Below are positions 12,648 to 23,577 of a stretch of DNA of 64,000 nucleotides, piece after piece; the stretch's first letter is position 1; the number at the start of each line of letters is the position of its first letter. Source of the stretch: Ceratobasidium sp. AG-K (taxonomy: Eukaryota; Basidiomycota; Agaricomycetes; Cantharellales; Ceratobasidiaceae); contig JAWNGF010000006.1 in assembly GCA_037039685.1 (NCBI GenBank), positions 620,001 through 684,000 of the forward strand. The letters run 5' to 3'. The translations under genes and the position numbers were made by a program. The notes beneath the pieces are model-generated. The model saw nothing but the letters and a program-made list of their open reading frames with translations. It had not been told where the DNA came from and did no database searches.

Positions 12648-13064
12648 TTAGAACATTGTACCCGAGTTCTGCGTTGATGCTGAGCCGATGTTTCTCAAAG
12701 TGCTGTTGTTCCATGTCATCATCGTCATCCAAATTCGGTTCATTGGGGTATATTCCTTGTTCTTATCCTCTATGACATGCTGGACCATAATTTCCGGGAT
12801 AACTAGCCAGTTTTTCTCGGTTTCGAAGTATCGATTGAGCATAGCGTTGACAGTACCTTTGAAGGAGGACTCTGAGCGGAATGAATGGTATGCTGCAGCG
12901 TTATAGTGGCGCTGCTTGACCCAGGGTAGGAAGTTAGGCTCAGGCATGGTCAAGTAGGCTATGGAGATTGTTAGCGTTATTAACCAAGACAGCAAGGAAG
13001 GGTTGAAGGCAGTGTCGTGCTCACAGTAGTTGTGGACTAATCGAGTAGACTTGGCTAGAGTCAC
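12648..13064 (-). CDS. Small hypothetical protein or fragment
   Basis: A 138-codon open frame. The more protein-like part begins at an internal Met at about 12945 (MPEPNFLPWVKQRHYNAAAY), giving about 100 residues with a mixed hydrophilic composition and no membrane segment. I do not recognise it. It lies between intergenic sequence and transposon remains, so it could be a transposon-derived fragment. No intron signals clearly extend it. Confidence 0.25.
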   Translation of the reverse strand: MTLAKSTRLVHNYCEHDTAFNPSLLSWLITLTISIAYLTMPEPNFLPWVKQRHYNAAAYHSFRSESSFKGTVNAMLNRYFETEKNWLVIPEIMVQHVIEDKNKEYTPMNRIWMTMMTWNNSTLRNIGSASTQNSGTMF

Positions 13065-13441
13065 TGATAAATATTGAGCTAGTAGCTACTTTAATAATGT
13101 ATCAAAGGGAATGGGCAGACGCTGCATGAATAAACAACTCAGCGGGCTGGGTGATGAATGAGGCCAGCATATATTGTCTGCACGAATAGGAGACTAAGGG
13201 ACAGATGAATATATTAGAACTCCAGCACAAAAGGCGGACAATTTAACATATAGCCCATTTAGAGACGTAGAATGAGTATAAAAATATCAGTGAGTGTATG
13301 ACGGCTGGGGTACACTTTATCGTTACTGAAGGACGACACGCGATTGGACCAATCGCATAGGCTGACATAAACCAAAATTCGAATTCATACTCCTATCAAA
13401 ACGACCACCACTCTGTACCCCGTTTCGTACCAGAGGCTCAT

Positions 13442-14077
13442 TCTCTAGTCATGCGAGTGATCATATATGCTGGATATCTCATTGTTAGTGGATCAGCTGT
13501 GGCTGAGCACTGCTATCCAGATTGCTCAACCTTTCTAGGACACTGAGAAACTGGAAACCTGGTCTCAAGCCCAGACGGACATCACGTATGTCAGGTGCCG
13601 AGAGGAACATCCCGCTGGCGCAGTCTTCGCGCTTCGGCATTATCTACGAATCAAACAGAAAGCTCTTCCTGTTCAGATGCATTTGTTGCCATTCCCGGAG
13701 GTTGGTGTGGCGTACTTTTGATCAGTGTTTGCATCTAACTGTGTTATTTGCAGGGCAACGCTGGAGGAATCAACGCCGACAACTGATACGCTATGCTCTA
13801 CCTTCACAACGGAGACTACGAGGTCTACTTGAACCGGTTTGCCGATTGGAAAAAATACGAACAAGTTGAATCAGACGCACGGCTCATGGAAGTCATTGAA
13901 GACCTTGGAATCCCCGCCTACGGAGAAGTAAAGTGGAAAGTTGTCGCTTGGGTAGGGACAATAGGCCTATTCTATGACTTTTCGCCCAAGGCAATTGAGG
14001 AAATATACGAGCGAATGAAAGCCTATCAGGCTGCCAAGGCTGCCCAACCGAACTGTCCTTCGGCGTTGATTGCCTAA
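13442..14077 (+). pseudogene. Unrecognised gene remnant with in-frame stop
   Basis: An open segment at 13793-14077 encodes MLYLHNGDYEVYLNRFADW and continues as a compact 94-residue, protein-like sequence ending in a natural stop. Upstream in the same frame, after a good 3' splice site at about 13753 (TTATTTGCAG), the codons read G-N-A-G-G-I-N-A-D-N and then hit TGA. The natural reading therefore appears broken by one stop codon, or the gene starts at 13793. No family is recognised. Confidence 0.35.
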
Positions 14078-14359
14078 CGCGCTACTCGACGGCCGTAACT
14101 CATGGCTCTAATGTATTACTTGCCATCTAATGTATTCATTTGTAACTGATAAACCAGTTGGCATCAACCGCTGTTGGCTATTTTGTGGCGTGGTTCTCAG
14201 CGCTCTCATTGATGTCACGTGGGACGCGTCTGTAACGGCAATAAGATTGGGTAACTAACCTCAGACCTCCCAGACTACCCAACAGAAATCGTAGCGGCGA
14301 TGAAGACCTTCCTGAAGACCCGGACAGGCAACTCTACCCCTTCGATCAACTGCTCGGCA

Positions 14360-16100
14360 ACGAGGGTCTATGAAGAGACGGAGATCCTCACGCGATTCCG
14401 TTTGCTGGGTTGGAAGAGGATGACGACGATGATATAGGTGGCTTTGGGCAGGGCGAAGACGAAAGCGATGCAGCTGAGGACTTTGGTGACGAATTCGGCC
14501 TTTCTCCTAGCGACGATACTCCTGCACCACCTCCCTATCGGTTTCCACTCCCCCCTGACCCACCCGAACCCGACGAAGATCCAATCGATCCCATCGAGTT
14601 CAACCGCGGTTGCTCGGCCTTGGATGAGCCTGCGGCGATCAGGAATGCCTGTATCGACGCCTTTATCCAGAAGATCGTATTTGGAGCCACGCACCGAGCC
14701 CTCGGTCAGCAGCTCAAGAATGCACGCCGATCGCTTTCATTAAATCCCGACATCCCCGCCGAGGACCTTGCAAAAGTGGCCCAGACCATTCGAACTGTTG
14801 CAAGGCAACTTGGGATTGAATTTGGTGGATTGATTATCACATACACACTCTGTCCAATGTGCAGTCGCCGTTACTCGCCTGAGGAGATTGCTGAGCGTGA
14901 CGAGAACGACAATTCTTGCACCAACAATGACTGTATTGGTGTTCCATTCACCTAGCGACCATTGGCTACTGGGTCTATGCGGCGAGTCTCGTGCTTAACA
15001 TTTCTGTTTGCTTCACCGATTGCATGGATTGAGCACATGCTCCTTCTGGCTGGCATCTCGGAGCTTGCAGAACTGGAGAACAGAGGCTGATGGTCGCGAA
15101 AACACAGATCTAATCGACCCTGAGGAGTGGATGGCGAACATCAAAATACTTGAATCATCATGCGACGTGTGCAACAGGTTTCAACCAACCAAGGAGAATC
15201 ACTGCTCGGTTGGAGCAGTCCACCTTGTAAGTAACAACATGCCACAGCATCTCCGCTTTCTGCGCGAGCATATATGCCTTGCAGTCGTGATGCCAGAGTC
15301 AAAGGAGTCGCACGACTACGTCCTTGATCAGATGATGGGCCCGCTAGTCGACAACTTCAGCTGAAGCAAGGTAGGTTAGGTTGATTTCATTTATTCATGT
15401 CTGACCAAGTTTGTGCCTAAGTGTTATGATCACTGTTCGGCAAGGATTTTCACCAGTTTATACTGAGCAATATGTACACGCCGAACTGACTCAACACATT
15501 GCCGGTCTCATTGCACGCATAAAGGTGGGCGGCAGTGCTGGAGTGAAATCTGAGCGGAACTTCTGTTTGTATTGCTGCATGCGAGTGGCCTCCATCCCGG
15601 TTCCAGCTGGGTATATGCGCCAGGGTGTGTCGTCCAAATTGTGTCTCCTGCCAAAAATCATGCTTCTAATAAGATTTTACATCCCGGAATCCCCAAGAGG
15701 GCCTGAACAATGCGTACTTTTGGAATCCTTAGAGACCGAAGAGGAGCGACGGGCATTTTTCGACTTTACTGGTAACAAATTTACCTCGCTCCATCGCATT
15801 CCTGGTTGGCACAGGGCAACTCACTCGCCGCCCGATGCTATGCACTTGTTCTATCTAGGCGGTAAGAACTGGATTCTTAAGCAAGTTCTTGTCGCACCGG
15901 GCATGCTTAATAAGCGCCACCCAAACGATCAGGATCCAATTGCCATCTTCAACCAGTGTCTTGACGCAATGTGGGTGCCAAATTGCTATCAGCGACTCCC
16001 ACCCAAGGCAAGTCAAATTGATCAACTTGTTTAATCTCACTAACCCGGATCCATAGCTGGGGCAGGCCGCTACTCGCGACAAAGCCGATCAACTGAAACT
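14360..16100 (+). mobile_element. Degenerate Tnp2-type (CACTA/Plavaka-like) transposase
   Basis: Broken frames together outline a basidiomycete Tnp2-type DDE transposase. Segment 14410-14955 has an acidic, proline-rich N-terminus and a zinc-ribbon-like CPMCSRRY..C..NDC. Segment 15150-15364 has GAVHLVSNNMPQHLRFLRE followed by MPESKES, the conserved block normally reading NLPPHLRFLPEN..GIIPGPKEP. Segment 15411-16034 has RNFCLYCCMR, then FTSLHRIPGWHRATHSPPDA and MHLFYLGGKNW, equivalent to the usual CSFCH and DSMHNLFLGL motifs. Each block is in a different frame and stops interrupt between them, so the element is dead. I could not identify the terminal inverted repeats. The order of motifs shows the element pointed left to right. 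Confidence 0.8.
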
Positions 16101-17911
16101 TTGCTCCAACATCATTCCTGTCCCTCTATTCTTGCCCATGCGCAATGGTGACTCCATTCCCCCCGGTGTTGTTCCTCGAGGCCGAGCAAACACAAATGCC
16201 GCAAAGACTCAGACTGCTAAAGCAAAAATGTTATTTTGCCACCGCTGCAAGTATTTCAACTCGATTGGTCAACCAGAACTGACCGGCGGAGGGGGATTAG
16301 CGGTCGGTGGGGGATACGGCTCCAAATCGCTCTGCTCACTAGCCAGCTCCTTGGACGTGGGTGCAGCAACTGAAAGGTCTTGGGACCCAACCACCGTCAA
16401 AGTAGCAGGGCCGGTGGCACCATTGTTGCCATTTGGGACTTTGCTTACGCCTCGGTCAGTACAATTCCCATGTATACATACAGATAGCTTACTAATCATC
16501 TTTGGGTACGCACGCGGGCCATTGGCTGGAGGATCCCGCAGTTTAGGATCGATTAACCCTATATGAATGAATGTAAACATAATAGCTCATGAGTTACGAG
16601 GATTACTGACCTAAGTGCTCGCCATTGATTGGAGTACCCAAATTCGGAACCTCGTCCTCTCCATCCTCCTCGTCGTCGGCCGTATGTCCATCGTCAAATT
16701 TGCCCCACGCAACTCCAACCCCCTCTCGCGTACCCAAGTCGCTACTTACTCCCACACCCAATCCTGCCTCCCAATTAGGGGTGGCAATGACACTGATAGT
16801 AATTAAATAAAGTTACGAGATAGGGATGCGATAGAAATAAGATAGTATTTTAAAAGGGGCCCACCATCGTGATGTATTTTGATACTGTATTTATCTGTGT
16901 TGTACCTTACACCCGCGTCTCGCCACTTTCCGCTCCTGCCCGTTTACAAATCAAAGATTTATCATCGTCATCACCACAAGACAGAGGCGGTGACCACTGG
17001 CACCCCGCAACCAGCGTCAAACACCGTCGGGGATACTGTCTTTTGTGCTGCGGCTTCTCAAGTGTGCCGGTGTAACTCGTGTTGCCGGCTATCGTGCAAT
17101 GTATGCTTGTTCAAAGTGCAGCATAAAAGTGTATTGCAGGGTGCATTGCAAGATCGCCCGTGAGGTGACCTCACAAACCTGAATTGGCTGTGTTTAAGCT
17201 ACGGAACGACGTGAGTAGTGAACTATGATGCTGCTTTCCGGGTGGTCCATGCGCAGGTATTCGTTTTTTTCTCAGATAGGGGCTTTAGTAATGTCATGGC
17301 ATGCGTTGGGTAGTTACTTAGTCGAAGGAGGCCCTTGACAATTCAAATGTAATGCAAAGACAATGAATGGTTGTACTGTAATATATTGCTTCGCAACCCG
17401 GAATTGAACAAATAGGAAGAACGAATTCGCGACGTCGAATTCGCGGGAGTTATGCGCCCGGAGTTGGGTGGAACCACAAATGCCTGAAAGAGGATGTAAG
17501 CCCGGGGCTCCAAACCGAAGGAGCAAAGCCGACGGCTAAATGAAATTCGTGGTATCGACCGGCGTATTACTTATCGAGAGGAGAATACACTTTCAGCCGC
17601 ATATAGCTCAAGTTCCGCCTGTATGCAGCTCGGTGCTCTCCGTCGCATCTACTCAGACTTTCCATGGACGATTCTAGTCCGCTGGGCCCTAGCCAATCAG
17701 ATCAGATCGGCAGACGTGCCGAACATTACACATGTAACGACCGGCACCCCAACCGGCGCCAACCGCAATTGGTGTCGAGAGAGAATCCGTCGGCTGAGCC
17801 GTGTTCAGACGACGACTGCGCATACTCACCCCGCCTCGAGTTTTTTCTCGCCGTGGAACTGGCACTCTCGGACAACAACTGGTATTACCGAGACCGGACC
17901 GAATAACACCG
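16101..17911. other. Intergenic; transposon flank and TF upstream region
   Basis: 16101-16560 holds short open stretches continuing beyond the transposase motifs, which may be further decayed element sequence. The stretch 17200-17911 is the upstream region of the transcription factor gene. An in-frame upstream Met at 17801 would extend that protein by 37 residues, but the extension is R/P-rich and not protein-like, so I favour the ATG at 17912. No other genes are supportable. Confidence 0.4.
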
Positions 17912-20730
17912 ATGTCGTCAGGTGGAGTTGATCGAGGGGTCAAGCGTAAAGGACCGGCGACGGACCTTTCGGATGATAACGAACCCAAGTCGCGAGGGAG
18001 GGCGTAAGTCCGCTTGTTTGTTGGTTTTGGATTGGCCTTTTGACTGGATGGTAGATGTACGGCATGCCGCGCCATCAAAGTCAGATGCGACAACCCCAAC
18101 ACCGCCTATGATGGTCCGTGTTCGCGATGTACGAGGCTCTCGCTCGAGTGTCTTTATCAAGAAAAGAAACGTGGCCGCAAACCCAAAAACGAGTAAGTTG
18201 ATCTTGATTTATTCAGGGGCAAATTAGTCGAGATTATCCCATCTAACCTTTCTCGTGGGTTTACAGTAATCCTGACGACAAGCAACAAACGTACATTGTC
18301 CAGACCAAAGTACCCCGAACGACTCCGCAGACGCGGCCGACACCCACAGATCAGCCCGAATTTCCATCTTTACTTGAGACTCGCGCTCCTCGACCCATCG
18401 AACATCGGGCCGTCCAACCGCTCGTAGGTACGTCATCGACGCCGTCGTATGGTATGTGCTTTCAGTTTGGCATTTTTAGTTGAGAAAAAACTAACGGTAT
18501 TCCATAGGAGGAACGGCGGCCTCGCCTTCGCTCACTGTGAGCTCCAGTGATGCAAGTTTTCGCGACCTGGTGCGCAAAAACTCGCGGGACGATGTAAAAA
18601 TGTATACCCTCGCCAACATCATGTCCGATACCCACTCTCCTGCTCCACCCAACCCAAGTCTCACCACCTACATGTTTGGCCTCTCTCCAGTTGACCGTTT
18701 CGAAGACCCGGTCCAGGCGGAGTACGTCAACGAATCCGAGGTTGATTCGTTGTTTTATTCGTACGTTTCATTACTCCGTTTTTGAGCTATTTCCGAAGAT
18801 CTAATCCGTTGGTTAGATATTTTGCTCACCTCAACCCGATAATCGGTTTACTCGACCCTCGGCTCCACACCGCACCCTATGTGCGTCACCGCTCCACAGT
18901 CCTATACACAACAATTATATCCGTGTCCTCGAAATTCTTCCTCCCGCGTGTGCACGCATCCTGTCATGCCCTGAGCCAATCCCTCATTGGTCGGGCTCTG
19001 GCCGCCGACATGTGCAACATAGAGTATATCCAAGCGCTCTCGCTGAGTACGTTTTACAAGGACGCAGACGATGCAAGCAGTTGGCGCAAAGTCGGATTGG
19101 CAATCCGAATGGCGTACGAGTTGAACTTGCACGAGTTTAGAGGTGGCGCGACCTTGAGTAGTGAGGAGGGTGAGGCGAGGAAGCAGTTGGTGAGTTTCAA
19201 AATATTTATCAAGTCGTGAATCTAAGAACGTCTGGGGTTAAATAGAATCGAGAGAGGACATGGATACGTGAGTTGTTCCTTTGCTTCTGCCTACGCGAGA
19301 CTGAGAGAGCGTTTTTGTAGAGCTTGTTTGTGAGTGGATTTATGTCTCCGGCTATGCGGTTTTAACCTTGTCCGGATAGTATATGATTTTACGACGGCGT
19401 AAGTACCGTGATTTTGGGTTCGTTTCGTCATGCTCGGGGTTAACAGTATTGTTTGTCTTGTAGGTCGCAGAGGAATAAACCCAATATGGTTCCGGATCAC
19501 GATTTACCCGACGTCGAGGGTTGGGTTAGAGATCACCCGCAGGTAAGAACGCGCCTACTCCCAATTATAATTTCTAACCAACCGGTGTTTTTGTAGTTTC
19601 CATGTTGTAAGCACCGCTTCACCCGTTGGCTGCTCCCCACACACTGACTCCCAACTCAACTAGATGCGGATGCCCAACTAACTGGCTCATTCTCCTTCCT
19701 AATGGTTTACCGCCTAATTCAATCCACCCGCGCGTCCATGATGTCCTCAAAACCAGGTGGTGGTGGATTTGACGCCACGGTCCGGCATTTGTTCAAGATG
19801 CTCGATGGAACCCCAAAGTTTTGGGCGACTTTAGAAGGTGGGTCTCACGTTCCGGTTCCGCCCATCTCAATTCACAATTCTCATAACAGATGCCTCGGCT
19901 GGGCTCGCTCCCGTCTCCCGCTCCATCATGCGCTTCTATTATTTTAGTAGTCAGCTATCCATCAACGAACTTCAAATGCTCGCTCTTCCGGCTCTTTCCG
20001 CTTCACATACGGCAGAAGACTCTGTACGCCTGCAAACTGCTTTGACCGCGTGCAAAGATTCTGCCGTGCTGGTGCTTCGACATGTGGTAGACGACATGGC
20101 TCCCCGGGGATATATTCCCTATACTCAGGATGGGATCGCGTTTGCGACGGCATATGCTGGTGTTTGGTTATACAAGGTCTGTCACCTTCACGTTGCGCTT
20201 TCGAACCAGACTGATGATGGAATGAATAGCACCTTAGTAGATTTGATCCTCCCATGATACTCGAAATTATAAACCTCTTCCAAGCCGTGGTAGATGCGTG
20301 TGAAAAACAAAGCCGGAATGAAAAGGATATTCCATCATATTTCGCTAGGTTCTTCAAGCACCTGGTTAGAAATTCTGAGGCTTCCAAGTCGCCTGTTCCC
20401 CTGCTTGGGGAAGATAGCCATCTTCAAGGATCGGTATGTCGATACTTTCTGCTCGTATCCAAATTCGAAGGTTAACGTCCGAGTAGGTGGCAAACGCGCT
20501 ATTTCCGGACCTTGATTTTCCACTCGAGGGGACGGATTATCAGGCCTATGTCCCGCCCGAGTTGATGCCACCTTTGGATGGGATGGATGCGCATTGGTGA
20601 GGCTTTTTATCACGAGAGCTGGAGAAAGTTGTTAACTCGTTCGGATAGGATAAATGTCATGAATGGGTTAGACGACTGGTGGAAGAACTATACATACTTG
20701 GGATCGCTGGGTGGGTATCCCGCCCAATAA
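17912..20730 (+). CDS. Zn2Cys6 fungal transcription factor with fungal_trans domain
   Basis: The gene encodes a GAL4-type regulator. The first exon (17912-18004) encodes the basic start MSSGGVDRGVKRKGPATD. The second, after a 49-60 nt intron, encodes a complete binuclear zinc cluster with spacing C-x2-C-x6-C-x10-C-x2-C-x6-C (ACTACRAIKVRC, then PCSRCTRLSLEC) followed by the basic linker KKRGRKPKN. Downstream exons, joined by small introns near 18204, 18450 and 18763, lead to YFAHLNPIIGLLDPRLHT and then ALSLSTFYKDADDASSWRKV and GLAIRMAYELNLHE, the hallmark of the fungal-specific transcription factor middle homology region. Further small exons run to WWKNYTYLGSLGGYPAQ and a stop at 20728-20730. 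About nine introns are needed, and not all small junctions between 19195 and 19540 are certain. Its targets are unknown; the SnoaL-like gene just downstream is a plausible neighbour but not shown to be regulated by it. Confidence 0.85.
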
Positions 20731-20975
20731 TCTCTTGTACACTTTGGAAAAGGACGGAGGGCGGACAGATGTTTTTGTTAATCACTGGTTCTCTGCTTGT
20801 TTTTTTGACTGCCATTGGAGCATTGGCTGTATTTGTATCGACGGATGTAATATTTTAGGAAATTGTGACCCACGGTTTACCAATCCTGGCGCCTATTCAG
20901 AGTCCAGCCTGAGCAACGGGCGTGCCTCTTACCCCACCACGACCCGTCCTTGCGGTTTTTCGCTCCGCTACAACC

Positions 20976-21567
20976 ATGGTACTCGATGAGCAAGCAAATG
21001 ATCTCCGCGCCGAACTCTCGTCCCTAAAACGCGAAATTGAGCTACTCAAAAACGAACGGGACGTGGCGCGACTATTAAACGAATACATCTACGTACATGA
21101 TGCGGCGTTCTCTCCCCTCTCTCGCCAGTCGGACGAATTGGATGCAAAATTTGAGGAATTTTTTACAGATGACGGCGTCTGCGATGCGTGAGTGCCTAGT
21201 TGTTAGCATAGGAAAAGACTTAGAGTTCTCCGGTAGGTTTGGCGTGCACACGACGAAAGTTGGGAAGGCGGAATGGGTCCGGAGGTAGGTCGGTTAAACT
21301 GTCGGCATGAGTATTTCCAAGAGCTCAATTGTCGGTTGAAGCGTATTATCGAGTCAAGGAAGTATCGTTGGTATGCAGATGGTTACGTCCAACACTCTCA
21401 TTGACGTCTCGGACGACGGGCTGAGTGCCAACGCACGAACGAGTGCAGTGACAACGATTGCAAGCGAAGGTCAGGCCATTAAGGATCATCATCGCGCAGC
21501 AGGATACTATACATATCGCCTAAGGAAGGTAGACGGAAGGTGGAAGATAGGGTACTTGAAGTGGTAA
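20976..21567 (+). CDS. SnoaL-like (NTF2-fold) domain protein
   Basis: A small protein begins with a leucine-zipper-like coiled stretch (LRAELSSLKREIELLKNERD) and then RLLNEYIYVHDAAF and FEEFFTDDGVC, the usual start of a SnoaL_4-type NTF2-like fold. After two introns (donors at about 21189 and 21284) the chain resumes as GMQMVTSNTLIDVSDDG, then ARTSAVTTI and AGYYTYRLRKVDGRWKIGYL, the conserved C-terminal strands of the family. Family members act as small hydrolases, cyclases or dehydratases or as binding proteins, so no reaction can be assigned. It starts 245 nt after the transcription factor stop on the same strand. Confidence 0.8.
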
Positions 21568-22352
21568 GCTATGCTCATGTTCGTTGAAGCGGAGTATTCA
21601 ACGCGCCTGTTTTAGGCACGGAGTATAGTTCGACGTCTTGATAGAGGCTTAGTTCAGGTGCCTGATATTGGATCACACGTTTTGCAATCTGATGGGACGC
21701 GTATATGCCCAAAGTATCATCCATCATCCGGAATACGCTATTCAGGCAGGACTTGTACTGTAATAATGAAATCGAACGCCCTGCGAACACTTTTGGACAT
21801 CAAATACCTATATCCTTGAGAGATAAAAGCGGGAAAGCTGCTGTGAAAATGAGTGAACATCGCAGTGTTTCGGCCTACAGTCCTACACCTCTTGTTCCCT
21901 GCTTGGTTCCGCTTTGTCCGGACTTGGGCTGGTCTGCATCCAGCATAGCTCACCATAGGGCGTCATGCCCAATACACTGACCAATGCGACCTGATCAAAA
22001 CGACACATTGTAGTTGATGTATGCGCCGATATAGGGGACTTTATCGTGGAATAGGGGCCATAGGCGCACGTAAGAGCGATGCTTGTTCATTGTGCCCTAT
22101 CTACAAAGCTCTGATTTTTCTTGGCATGGATCAGTCGTGCAGAAGCAGGGATGGGCGCTGAGAGTTATTATCCCTCCTTCCCTTATTCAGGCTGATAAAT
22201 ACAAGCCATATGAAAATTGATGAATAAGTGCCGCTTTTAATTTAGCCATTCTGGAGCATAACCCCGAAAAGGTTTCTCCAAGGTTGGTCGAGTTAGTAAC
22301 TTAGCGAGCTTCTCAAAAAAAAAACACTCAATTGCCTTCCATTAATTACAGT
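21568..22352. other. Intergenic, no gene seen
   Basis: This is the 3' flank of the SnoaL-like gene and of the first (minus-strand) MYND-family copy. No supportable coding region. Confidence 0.4.
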
Positions 22353-23060
22353 TCATTTCTGAATAACAAGCAGAGGAGTTGTATGTCCACGTTTAAAGGA
22401 ATCGTGCCAATTCACCGCGGGCGTCTGATGGTACCCAAATAGTTGGTTCAACTTGAGCCTGATACGTGCAACAAGATCCAAAAAGTCATTGTTGGTTATT
22501 GCGTTTACGATCTCAAGTAGAATCAGCCGATGCGAGCCCGGGGCGTGTGAAGGGTAATTGGGAACCATCCTAATCATAATAATGAACTGGTAAGTATCTT
22601 GAGAGTATGGAGAAGTGGTAAAGACTCACTCAAGGTAGTCGTATGTAATTCTAGTGCATCCGATGAATGTGTGGTTAGATATACATGTATCTTCATTCAA
22701 CAAAATCTCCCATAATCTGGCGAAGATTAACTCGAACACCCGGGGTACTAGATCCTCCAAGCCGGCGACCAGGTGAGGTACCGCAGAGCTTAGAAGTAGC
22801 GGTGGCACTGAAAGGTCCAACGGTGCATAAAGTCGTGTGTCCGTTGGCGAGAGCTGTCCCAGGTACGCCTTCAATATGGTTCGCGTGTCCTCAAGTTCCA
22901 CGATCTTCACACTATTGTTCCCGATCCGGGACAGTTCGGAAAGACAGTTGCCTATTTGCGCGAGGGGGTAATTCTGGTCTGATGTCGAGCGCTGATGCGC
23001 CCGAAAGGTGGTAATTTTCCTCACCGCTAATTCATATGTCTTGTAGTAACGAGTACACAT
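22353..23060 (-). pseudogene. MYND-family gene, truncated copy 1
   Basis: Two exon-like segments match the middle of the better copy at 23578-25635. Segment 23060-22626 has VELEDTRTILKAYLGQLSPT, then VPHLVAGLEDLVPRVFELI and LWEILLNED, which parallels DLEDLRTILKACCKRLAPT and VPHLKAGCEDLLPQLFQLV. Segment 22577-22353 has LLEIVNAITNNDFLDLVARI, parallel to LLSDIVDAMIKHDLLDFVAQ. The N-terminal part and the C-terminal MYND finger are absent, so this is a partial duplicate. Confidence 0.7.
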
Positions 23061-23577
23061 TCTATAGTCACGTAAGTCAGCAGCAGCGAACTTACAGTGT
23101 TACGTTGGTATCGGCACTATCACGCCAACACTAACTTGTGAGGCAGACACATACAAACTATGCACGATTATATTCGGAAACCGATCAAATCCGCTAGTTC
23201 AAGTTTACCTCCCGCATGCACATTTGGTTTCAGTCATCCTTGGGAGTCTCTAAAAGTTCGCCGGTCTCCCTTGCTTTCTTGCCTCAATAACTCCGTATTC
23301 CATTTCCTAACACAAACCCTAATAGTACATGTACACTAACTAGAGAAGGTTTTGTCGATCAGCTGTCAGCATGTCATAGAACGAAGCTTGAAATTACAAT
23401 GCGGGTTCCGGCTGGACCATCTGGGATAGTTTTCTCACCGTACCAGGAATATGACTAAGTTTGACGTATTGGTGGCACTGGCTTTTGTGCGGTAGAGACC
23501 CGCCACCACAGCTCCAGTCCCTTAGAAGGAGAAGCAAATAATGTGAGCATTGTGCTCTACAGTCTACACATTAAACC
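23061..23577. other. Spacer between MYND-family copies
   Basis: No coding sequence is supportable. It lies where the missing MYND 3' end of copy 1 and the 3' flank of copy 2 should be. Confidence 0.35.
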
